Shown: positions 1 through 6,241 of the stretch, piece by piece | Numbering within the stretch: position 1 is the first letter of the stretch | Layout of the letters: each line of letters begins with the position of its first letter | The notes under the pieces: model-generated | The model's input: only the letters and a program-made list of their open reading frames with translations | Told to the model about the DNA's origin: nothing | Database searches by the model: none | Source: JBGTKH01 sp041744735 | Lineage (GTDB): Bacteria; Planctomycetota; Planctomycetia; Pirellulales; Pirellulaceae | Reading direction: 5' to 3' | NCBI GenBank assembly: GCA_041744735.1 | Contig: JBGTKH010000175.1 | Coordinates: 1 to 30,348, forward strand | DNA length: 30,348 nt | Position numbers and translations under genes: made by a program

Positions 1-246
1 AATTGCTGCAAAATTGCCACCCGCTTGCACACCGGTGCCGATCTGTTGGCTCTCGGTAACCTGCTTGCAGAGGCCGAGATGCCGCTTTCCGTGATGGGCA
101 TGGGTTCGCTTGGCAAATTGAGTCGGCTCCTGCTGGGTGGACTGGGGTCTGTGTTAAATTACGGATTTTTGGGCGAGGTGCATGTGCCCGGACAATGGCA
201 TGCCCCGCAACTTAAAATTCGCCTGGCTGAAATTTCAGGGAACTGA
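1..246 (+). CDS. aroD: 3-dehydroquinate dehydratase type I, C-terminal fragment
   Basis: Only the last ~81 codons are present; the gene enters from the left edge. Type I 3-dehydroquinase dehydrates 3-dehydroquinate in the shikimate pathway through a Schiff-base lysine. The fragment opens with CKIATR, and the K (codon 4 of the fragment) fits the catalytic lysine of the family KIA(V/T) motif. It continues with MGMGSLGKLSRLLLGGLGS, matching the conserved MSMGxxGxxSR strand-helix segment, and ends with the family's VPGQW segment (APGQ in enterobacteria). The stop is TGA at 244-246, 23 bases before the transporter start, so the two are probably co-transcribed. The LNYGFL...VPGQW wording reminds me of verrucomicrobial rather than planctomycete homologues; that is an impression, not a search result. 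Confidence 0.85.
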   Translation, partial: NCCKIATRLHTGADLLALGNLLAEAEMPLSVMGMGSLGKLSRLLLGGLGSVLNYGFLGEVHVPGQWHAPQLKIRLAEISGN

Positions 247-269
247 CCCTGCTACCGAAACGTGTTCCC

Positions 270-679
270 GTGCCCCCGGCCTATATTATCCCGCTTGCAT
301 CGGGATTCATTTACGCGATCAGCGCCATCTGCCTGAAGCAGAGTTTTTTCCGTGGCGTCGGACCATGGCGCACCACCTTTGTTGCCAATCTCACGATGGC
401 GTTTATGGGCCTTCCCCTGCTAAGCTTGGGAGGTCAATTCCCGGGTCTTCCCCATCTTTTTGAGCCGCTCCTTTGTGGATTTTTGTTTTTTGGCGGACAA
501 ATTTTCACATTTCTTGCGCTGCACCGCGGCCATGTTTCTGTGGCAACGCCGGTGATGGGAACCAAAGTTCTCTGGGTGGCGGTATTCGGACTTTTGCTTT
601 TTCCGGAACCTATTCCACTCCGCTGGTGGGCCGGCGCGGCACTGACCTCGGTGGCGATCCTACTGCTGAGTCGCGGTGG
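270..679 (+). pseudogene. EamA/DMT-type transporter, N-terminal half only (truncated at junction)
   Basis: About 137 codons of a drug/metabolite transporter superfamily inner-membrane protein starting at GTG 270. Five hydrophobic helices are visible: AYIIPLASGFIYAISAICL, the FVANLTMAFMGLPLL stretch, LLCGFLFFGGQIFTFLAL, PVMGTKVLWVAVFGLLLF and WAGAALTSVAILLLS. This is one EamA repeat; a complete protein has two (about 10 helices, ~290 residues). After SRGGKN (about position 680) the open frame continues to 1061, but the residues become Arg-rich, non-hydrophobic and out of frame with a recognisable ATPase, so the second repeat is missing. Either a real deletion/insertion or an assembly join removed it. 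Substrate unknown. Confidence 0.75.
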
Positions 680-1362
680 AAAAAATTCCGCCGGTCTGGG
701 GCGACAAGCTGCCGGTTTACTTGCCGACCCGCGAGTTGTTGACCATCTACCCGGGATTCGTATCCGTGTACGAAACGACACACCTGCCGTTCGAGGAAAC
801 GTGGCGCGATACCTGTCTGCTGCTGGGCGCGCCTTTGGCAAGGGGGCCGCGAGAAAACAGGATCAAGGAACTGTTGGTGCCACTCGAAGAGGCGATGAGC
901 GGCAAAGTCGAACTGGATGGGCAGGGGCGATTCTACCTGACGATCGCCGGCGTCAGCATGGAGATGCACTTGGTCGCGGAAGGGCTGCGGAAACTCGCCA
1001 TGATCGCGCGGCTGATCGCGACCGGATCACTCGTGGACAAAGGGTATCTGTTCTGGGATGAGCCCGAGGCCAATCTCAACCCGAAGGTCATTAAGCTCAT
1101 CGCCAAAACCATTCTGCATCTTTGCCAGAGCGGCATTCAGGTGTTTATAGCGAGCCACAGCCTGTTCTTGATGCGGGAACTCGACATTCTGCTGAAGAGT
1201 TCCGAATTCGAGGGAACCGAAGCCCGATTCGTTGGTTTGCATCGCGAGGATGATCGCGTGCACGTGAAACAGGGTGACACCGTGGACGACGTGGGAGACA
1301 TCACGGCGCTGCAGGAGGAGCTCAGCCAGTCGGATCGCTATTTGGAAACGGAGGCGAAGTAA
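676..1362 (+). pseudogene. AAA/ABC-type ATPase (AAA_15/AAA_21-like), C-terminal part lacking the Walker A region
   Basis: The frame from 676 encodes ~228 residues that match the second half of a predicted AAA ATPase of the SMC/OLD-like group. Visible landmarks are PVYLPTRELLTIYPGF, an ABC-signature-like helix EGLRKLAMIARLI (residues ~97-109), Walker B YLFWDEPEANLNP with catalytic Glu (~122-134) and an H-loop VFIASHSLFLMREL (~155-168). The N-terminal P-loop (GxxGxGKS/T) is absent, and an in-frame TGA at 667-669 blocks extension upstream, so the gene is headless. GTG 676 is simply the first possible start. Its TAA overlaps the next gene's ATG (TAATG, 1360-1364), so the pair formed an operon. 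In this family such ATPases commonly pair with nucleases in defence modules; that role is inferred. Confidence 0.75.
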
Positions 1363-1867
1363 TGCCGACGATTGTCGAAGGCCAACTGACCTTCCGGTTT
1401 CCCGATCACTGGCAGGCATCGAAGTTCGACCAGTGGCGTTTCTTCCGCAACCAGTTTCAAAGCGTGTGTGGCGGGAGCAAGGCCATCGACGTACTGGCGG
1501 TTGAACCACACTCGTGCTTGTGGACGATCGAGGTGAAGGACTATCGCCGGCACCGGCGAGTCAAGAGCATTGACTTGGCCGAGGAAGTCGCCGTCAAAGT
1601 GCGCGACAGTCTGGCCGCACTGGTCGCGGCACAGGCGAACGCAAATGATGCCAATGAGCGGGCCATGGCAGCGGCCGCATTGCGATGTAGTCGCTTGCGA
1701 GTCGTGTTGCATCTTGAGCAACCCGCGAAGCACTCGAAACTCTTTCCCGAGCCATCGACCCGGCTGCTGTACGGCAACGTCTCAGACAACTGATCAAGGC
1801 CATCGACCCGCATCCCCTGGTACTTGAAGTCGGGCGTCTTGGCGGTGTTGAATGGTCCGTTGTTTAG
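1362..1867 (+). pseudogene. PD-(D/E)xK nuclease-like partner of the ATPase, frame disrupted near 1745-1752
   Basis: The frame from ATG 1362 is open for 143 codons to a TGA at 1791-1793. Residues 43-60 read IDVLAV...TIEVKD, giving D43, E57 and K59 in the spacing of a PD-(D/E)xK nuclease core, followed by a long Ala-rich helix. After about 1748 the encoded sequence turns low-quality, whereas the +2 frame from about 1751 reads AIDPAAVRQRLRQLIKAIDPHPLVLEV and ends at TAG 1865-1867. The continuation looks like genuine coding sequence, so I interpret a single-base frameshift near the CCC/GAG codons at 1746-1751. This could be a sequencing error or a real mutation. It overlaps the ATPase stop, implying translational coupling. 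The nuclease assignment rests on the motif only. Confidence 0.55.
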
Positions 1868-1956
1868 GCTAGTTTTCAGCGCACTGAGGCTTAGCGGGTT
1901 CAGCCACGCGCGCTGCCGTTGTGTGGCGGCCGGCTTCTAGGTTTAATGCAAGTGAG

Positions 1957-3126
1957 ATGTCGGACGCCTTCGATCCATATTTGGAGTGGCTGGGCATTGA
2001 GCCACATGAGCACCCGCCGGATCATTACCGGCTGCTGGGCATTGCGCGGTTCGAGAGGGACCGCCGGATGATCGAAGCGGCGGCGGATCAGCGGATGGCG
2101 TATGTCCGCAGTTTTCAAACCGGACCGCGGGTGAAGTTCACGCAGAAAATGTTGAACGAACTGGCCGGGGCCAAACTGTGCCTGCTCAATCCCAACACGA
2201 AGACCACGTACGACGCGGTGCTGGAAGGGCGGTTGGCTGCGAGTGGGGCCGGAATTGCACCCGGTCCTTCCGCGCTGCCGCACGATTTGCTTCCTCCCAG
2301 TGCGTTGGGTGCAGAAGCAACTCAGTTCCCGCACGCGACCGCCACGGTTGGCCCGCCGCGACGTGGTGAAGTGTGGCACGATGCCGGTGTGCCGCAACCA
2401 CCGCCTCCGCCAACTCAGCCGCACAGCGCGACCCCAGCGGCGCCGCCAAGCACAGCGGCAAAAGCGACTGCCGGCGAGGACGCTCAACCGCAAGACGACA
2501 ATCCGCTTTACACGCGCCCGTGGTTTCCGTTCGTAGTGGTCGCGGCTATCGTCTTGGTCGCGGGCTTGGTGTGGGGAATCGGCCGGACGTTGAATAAACC
2601 CGTTGCCGAGTCGGAACCGCCGGTCGAAGTTCCCGACGAGCCGTCAGAACCAGTGCCGCCGGTCGTCGAGGAACCTTTGCCGCCGGACCCGGTGGTGATC
2701 AATCAAGAGGAGAGCGGGGCGATCAATTTCCAGGCGTCCGTGGCCACGCTGCACGGCGATAACTTGCAACTGAAGCTGCGCGGCTCGGAGAGCGTGATCG
2801 AAGGTTGGACGTCCGAGCAGGATTGGCTGAGTTGGGAGTTCAAGGTCGTTTCGTTACCCGCCAATCCGTTCTTCAAAGTGCTCATCACGTACGCTGCGGA
2901 CGAAGACGCCGTCGGCGGCCGTTATGGCGTCGCCATTGACGGCGAAAAGGAAGTTAGCGGCACGATTCCGGCCAATCGCAAACCCAACGAGTTTCACACC
3001 GACGAATTGATCGTGTCGATCTCTCGCACCGGCCGGCATCGGCTGTCGCTGCGAGCTAAAGAGAAGCCTGGCGAGGAACTGATGGTCGTTAAATCGATTA
3101 GCCTGCAGCCGGTGAAGGCACGGTAG
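1957..3126 (+). CDS. Planctomycete J-like / single-pass membrane / beta-sandwich protein
   Basis: About 389 residues. I prefer ATG 1957 (MSDAFDPYLEWLG) over the GTG 36 bases upstream because the conserved domain starts there. Residues ~4-75 contain the planctomycete motif YLEWLGIEPHEHPPDHYRLLGI...LNPNTKTTYD, which resembles a degenerate DnaJ-like helical domain with HPPDHYRLLG in place of the usual HPD loop. A Pro/Ala-rich linker follows, then one membrane helix (FVVVAAIVLVAGLVWGI, ~190-207), an acidic Pro-rich linker, and a C-terminal ~130-residue domain rich in beta strands (INFQASVATLHGDNLQLKL...) that would lie on the opposite face of the membrane. Function unknown. The TAG stop at 3124-3126 is the last three bases of a GTAG that begins a REP-like palindrome. 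Confidence 0.8.
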   Translation: MSDAFDPYLEWLGIEPHEHPPDHYRLLGIARFERDRRMIEAAADQRMAYVRSFQTGPRVKFTQKMLNELAGAKLCLLNPNTKTTYDAVLEGRLAASGAGIAPGPSALPHDLLPPSALGAEATQFPHATATVGPPRRGEVWHDAGVPQPPPPPTQPHSATPAAPPSTAAKATAGEDAQPQDDNPLYTRPWFPFVVVAAIVLVAGLVWGIGRTLNKPVAESEPPVEVPDEPSEPVPPVVEEPLPPDPVVINQEESGAINFQASVATLHGDNLQLKLRGSESVIEGWTSEQDWLSWEFKVVSLPANPFFKVLITYAADEDAVGGRYGVAIDGEKEVSGTIPANRKPNEFHTDELIVSISRTGRHRLSLRAKEKPGEELMVVKSISLQPVKAR

Positions 3127-3167
3127 CGGAATTCGTCAGAAGTCCGAAGTCTCACGACTTCGGCTAC
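3123..3167. repeat. REP-like element pair filling a convergent intergenic gap
   Basis: Bounded by GTAG (3123-3126) on the plus strand and CTAC (3164-3167), i.e. GTAG on the minus strand. The right half (3144-3163) is the perfect palindrome CCGAAGTCTCACGACTTCGG with an 8-bp stem. The left half is a degenerate copy (stem 7/8 paired). The convergent genes on each side both use the TAG inside these GTAG sequences as their stop codon, so the element is the whole intergenic region. It could act as a bidirectional terminator. Confidence 0.85.
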
Positions 3168-3571
3168 GGTTTTGAAGTGTCCTCATGCACTGCATCTTCA
3201 GGGAACACGCGAATCGCGTGCACCGGTGCCGACAGTGCGCGGTCGGCCTCGGCGAGCGTGCCTAGCCCCAATTCGACACGCTCGCCGACTCGGATCTGCC
3301 CCATGCCGACCAGCAGTTCCGGGTAACGCCCTTTGGTCCAACCTAAAAAGTACACACGCGCCGGTTGGCTGAAGTGCACGCCGTCACGCGATACCGACAC
3401 CAGCGCTTCGCCGGTCGCCGGGTCGACCAACCGTGCGCGGTAGTAGCGTTCGGCGGTCTGGATTTCGAATCGCTGGTCTGCGTTTAGTTCGCGCAGCCAG
3501 ACTTGGTTCACTTGTTGTCCCTCGCCCAATGAACTCGCGGAAGCCAATACAAGCAGAGCGGTGCAAAACAT
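3164..3571 (-). CDS. Small exported hypothetical protein
   Basis: 135 residues beginning MFCTALLVLASASSLGEG, a short signal peptide with probable cleavage near ASS/GEG. The mature part (~115 residues) is soluble and beta-rich (VWLRELNADQRFEIQTAERYYRARLVDPATGEALVSVSRDGVHF...). I do not recognise the family; nothing catalytic is evident and there are no cysteines beyond the signal peptide. The stop codon TAG (minus strand 3166-3164) lies in the GTAG of the neighbouring REP element. Upstream, within 20 bases of the start, are three tandem 15-bp repeats that could be an operator. It is convergent with the J-like membrane protein gene; no operon partner is evident. Confidence 0.65.
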   Translation of the reverse strand: MFCTALLVLASASSLGEGQQVNQVWLRELNADQRFEIQTAERYYRARLVDPATGEALVSVSRDGVHFSQPARVYFLGWTKGRYPELLVGMGQIRVGERVELGLGTLAEADRALSAPVHAIRVFPEDAVHEDTSKP

Positions 3572-3590
3572 GGTGCGTCCTCAATCGATG

Positions 3591-3635
3591 TTCTGTGAAT
3601 ACAGGGGTCTGTGAGTACAGAGTCTGTGAGTACAG
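3591..3635. repeat. Three tandem 15-bp repeats with CTGT-N4-ACAG core
   Basis: Units 3591-3605, 3606-3620 and 3621-3635 carry CTGTGAATACAG, CTGTGAGTACAG and CTGTGAGTACAG; a partial fourth (ATCTG) follows. Each core is an imperfect dyad. They lie 20 bases upstream of the minus-strand start at 3571, where an operator or upstream promoter element would sit. The rest of the 3572-3858 gap shows no convincing gene. Confidence 0.7.
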
Positions 3636-3858
3636 TATCTGACGGGATTAGAAATCTATGTCGAAAAGCTCCTGGCAAAGAGCGAAACTTCAGAAAACCT
3701 TGAAAAACTTTCCCAGATTTAGCCGATTGCGGCCATTCAGTCGATACAGATCGCACATTCGACGCGCGACCGCTGTGCAATGATCTTCCTAGCGGCCCGC
3801 ACAACTGATGCCGCCCTCACCGATGTACGCTTGACGTGGGCGCTCTGTTCGCATGGCC

Positions 3859-4374
3859 CTACCGATCGTGGACGATCTGCTCAATGACTTTCGCGTCGTA
3901 AGTCGCAAAACCAGCTTTCAAATAATTGGGCAGAGCCGCCGGGTGATCCAGATCGCAAGTGTGGACCCAGACTCGCGTGGGCTGGTAGGACCACGACCTG
4001 CCGACGACCCAGTCCAGAAAGAATTTGCCTAGCCCGCGGCCCACGAACTGTGGAAAGAGTCCGAAGTACGCCAGTTCGATTTCGCCAGGGATTCTTCGGT
4101 CGAGTTCCGCGTAACCGGCCGGCTCGCCGACGACGCGGAGGACATGGATCTCGACTCGGTCGTCGTGAATGTTTTGCAGGAGGTCATCGTCCGACATCAA
4201 GTTGCGATCGACCCAGTTGTATTGGCTGCCCACCGAGTTGTAGAGGAACCGATAGAAATCGACGGACGGCTCGGGAATCCGTTCGATCGTGACGTCCGCC
4301 GACGGCGCCGCAATCGGAACGTGACTCGGGGCGTGCATTTCGAGGTACGTTGTCTTCGTGCGAACGTGTTTCAT
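3859..4374 (-). CDS. GNAT-family N-acetyltransferase
   Basis: 171 residues from ATG 4374 (MKHVRTKTTYLEM). The frame extends to 4593, but the upstream part is low-complexity translation through a palindromic repeat and the 3' end of the next gene, so I reject it. The fold reads as GNAT: an N-terminal helix (PSVDFYRFLYNSVGSQYNWVDRN), strands IHVLRVVGEPAGYAELD and IELAYFGLFPQF, then the acetyl-CoA pyrophosphate loop QFVGRGLGKFFLDWV (about residues 112-126), and a C-terminal NYLKAGFATY segment (ALPNYLKAGF is the typical GNAT 'FYxxxGF' motif). It probably transfers acetyl groups from acetyl-CoA to a small amine or protein N-terminus; the substrate cannot be read. Transcribed in the same direction as the signalling operon downstream of it. 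Confidence 0.85.
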   Translation of the reverse strand: MKHVRTKTTYLEMHAPSHVPIAAPSADVTIERIPEPSVDFYRFLYNSVGSQYNWVDRNLMSDDDLLQNIHDDRVEIHVLRVVGEPAGYAELDRRIPGEIELAYFGLFPQFVGRGLGKFFLDWVVGRSWSYQPTRVWVHTCDLDHPAALPNYLKAGFATYDAKVIEQIVHDR

Positions 4375-4409
4375 GGGCGTGCAATCAGATCGGCATGGAA
4401 TTCCATGGT

Positions 4410-4464
4410 AACCCGCTGCGTTAGCGAGGGTGCTGGCCGGTATTCCTCGCTTACGCGTCGGGTT
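4410..4464. repeat. Inverted repeat (REP-like family without GTAG)
   Basis: Left arm 4410-4429 (AACCCGCTGCGTTAGCGAGG) and right arm 4445-4464 (CCTCGCTTACGCGTCGGGTT) pair at 17 of 20 positions around a 15-base loop. It sits between the cyclase stop (4478) and the acetyltransferase start (4374) on the same strand, where it could terminate or attenuate transcription. It lacks the GTAG/CTAC ends seen in the other palindromes of this window. Confidence 0.75.
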
Positions 4465-4477
4465 TCGATTCGCTGCG

Positions 4478-6238
4478 TTACTTCGAGTCCAATTCAAACA
4501 CGGGATCGAATTGCTCGGGGGGTTGCTGCAGGAGGTTCGTGACGCGGTCGGCCAGTAGGCGGCAGGGACAATCGTCGCTCGATTGCGGATCATCTTTCAG
4601 CGCGTCCAGCACGCCGCGGGCCTCGGTCCACTGGCCGGCTTCGTATAGCGTCAGAGCGCGTTCGTAGGCGGCACATGTCTCAGCCCATTGGGCAGCGGCG
4701 GTGGGTGCGAGCAACTCGAAGATGTCCACCGCGCCGGCGATGCCTACGACTTTGATTTGGCACAGCCGCCGCGTGGCGAACGTGTCGTCCAATTGCGCGC
4801 GCGTCGTGCCGGTGATCAACATTGGCACGCCCAGATACTTCGTGGCACCTTCCACGCGGCTCGACAGATTCACGGTATGCCCGCGCGGGCCGTACTTCAG
4901 GCGGCGGCGGCTGCCGGCGTTGCCGACTTGAGCCATGCCCGTGTTGATTCCCACGCCGATCCGCAGCGGATGGCCCAGCTTCTCTGACCAGGTTGCATTC
5001 AGTGCGGGCAACTCCCCCAACATCGCGTGTGCGGCGCGGCACGCCCGCTTGGCGTGATCGGGTTGCTCGGCCGGATCGTTCCACATGGCGGCTAGCCCGT
5101 CGCCGTAGTAATCGATGACAAATCCGCCGTGTTCCATAATCCGCGTGGCGAAACGGTCCATGACGTCGCCCAACAGCAGATACGATTGTGTCGGTCCCAG
5201 CCGTTCCGCGATGCGCGAAAACCCGCGCAGGTCGCAGAACACCGCGGTGATTTCGCGCTGGTGGCCATCCATCAATTTCGGGTTGCGTTCCATCGCCCGG
5301 ACCAATTCGGGCGAGCAAAATTGTTCGAGCTGCACGCGTCGGCGGGCCGCCTCGGCTTCGTTTTCGACGCGGGCCAAACCGGCGCTCACGGCTCCGGCCA
5401 GAAGCTGCACGACTTGGGCTTCCAGCGGCTGAATTCCGCGCCGCTCGGTTGCGCCCCGCAAGTCGCGCGAACCGTAGACCACAGCGATCACACTTTCCTG
5501 CTGATCAAAAACCGGCGACGCCACGACCGCCTCGACTCCGACCAGACTCTGCGACAACGACACTTCGTCCAAGCTCTCGAAGAAGGTGCGCTTTTGATCG
5601 GCGACCGCCGCCAGCACGCGGCGGCTGAATTCGCTGCCCAGCTTGGGGCTGGTCGCGTGAATGGCCGCGACTTCCCAATCGTTTTCACGGCGCAGCAGCA
5701 CCAATCCGCGGTCCAGCCCCACGAGTTCGACAACCGCTTTGGCCGTCTCTTGATAGAATTCGTCGGAGCCCGCGGCCGAACGCTGCACGGTGAGCAACGT
5801 TTCAAACCATTCGGCCAGCACTTCGGCCGTCGGAGCTTTGCCCAGCCGGCTGATTTTCGCCTGTGCCGAGCGGCCGGCCGGACTGGCGACGGGACGAGCG
5901 ATCGTTTGCAGTCCTCCGGAGCCGACTTCGGCGGGCAAATCGTGCGCGATCTCGACCGTGGTGTAGCCGACGGTCACGCGAATCGGCATCAGCAACTCGC
6001 ACGTGTCATCGGTCTGAATCGCCGCGCCGTCGGACAGCATCGCCGGGCTGCCCGTGTTGTGCACGCGAATTCTGCCGCCGCTGATTTCCTCGACTTGCAT
6101 CTGGTCGCGCGACACGAAGCGGTCTTCGATCACCAGCCGCTCGACCTCCCGGCGCGGGCCGCGGCCGAACTCTAGCGGACCGGCCGCGTGTTTGTATTGC
6201 CGGTGTTGACGTTCGTTGGAAATCGTGATCTTGAGCAT
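4478..6238 (-). CDS. FHA-GAF-class III adenylate/guanylate cyclase
   Basis: 586 residues, three-domain cytoplasmic signalling enzyme that should make a cyclic nucleotide. Residues 1-~105 form an FHA domain (FGRGPRR, VSRDQMQVEE, VHNTGSP) binding phospho-Thr peptides; ~140-300 a GAF domain with a helical coiled linker; ~325-510 a class III cyclase domain. Metal-binding aspartates are present (D336 in VFCDLRGFSR, D380 in YYGDGLAAMW), as is the transition-state arginine (R461 in NLSSRVEG). The two purine-selecting positions are unusual: the usual Lys is D376 and the usual Asp is H454 (PRGHTVN), so nucleotide specificity is uncertain. A helical, TPR-like tail follows (~515-586). ATG 6238 lies 3 bases beyond the upstream gene's stop without a strong ribosome site, so translation is probably coupled to it. 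Confidence 0.93.
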   Translation of the reverse strand: MLKITISNERQHRQYKHAAGPLEFGRGPRREVERLVIEDRFVSRDQMQVEEISGGRIRVHNTGSPAMLSDGAAIQTDDTCELLMPIRVTVGYTTVEIAHDLPAEVGSGGLQTIARPVASPAGRSAQAKISRLGKAPTAEVLAEWFETLLTVQRSAAGSDEFYQETAKAVVELVGLDRGLVLLRRENDWEVAAIHATSPKLGSEFSRRVLAAVADQKRTFFESLDEVSLSQSLVGVEAVVASPVFDQQESVIAVVYGSRDLRGATERRGIQPLEAQVVQLLAGAVSAGLARVENEAEAARRRVQLEQFCSPELVRAMERNPKLMDGHQREITAVFCDLRGFSRIAERLGPTQSYLLLGDVMDRFATRIMEHGGFVIDYYGDGLAAMWNDPAEQPDHAKRACRAAHAMLGELPALNATWSEKLGHPLRIGVGINTGMAQVGNAGSRRRLKYGPRGHTVNLSSRVEGATKYLGVPMLITGTTRAQLDDTFATRRLCQIKVVGIAGAVDIFELLAPTAAAQWAETCAAYERALTLYEAGQWTEARGVLDALKDDPQSSDDCPCRLLADRVTNLLQQPPEQFDPVFELDSK

Positions 6239-6241
6239 GAT

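Noticed and set aside
680..1061. C-terminal half of the EamA transporter in the same frame
   Set aside because: After position 680 the frame encodes Arg/Asp-rich residues with no membrane helices and overlaps the recognisable ATPase.
3591..3635. LexA/SOS boxes
   Set aside because: CTGT and ACAG are separated by 4 bases; the proteobacterial LexA site needs CTGT-N8-ACAG and no SOS gene is adjacent.
4375..4593. 73-residue N-terminal extension of the acetyltransferase
   Set aside because: Reads through an inverted repeat and the 3' end of the cyclase gene; the GNAT domain begins after ATG 4374.
5129..6175. 348-residue plus-strand open frame
   Set aside because: Opposite strand of the FHA-GAF-cyclase, which has clear domains; the plus-strand product shows His/Arg/Gln-rich residues without motifs.
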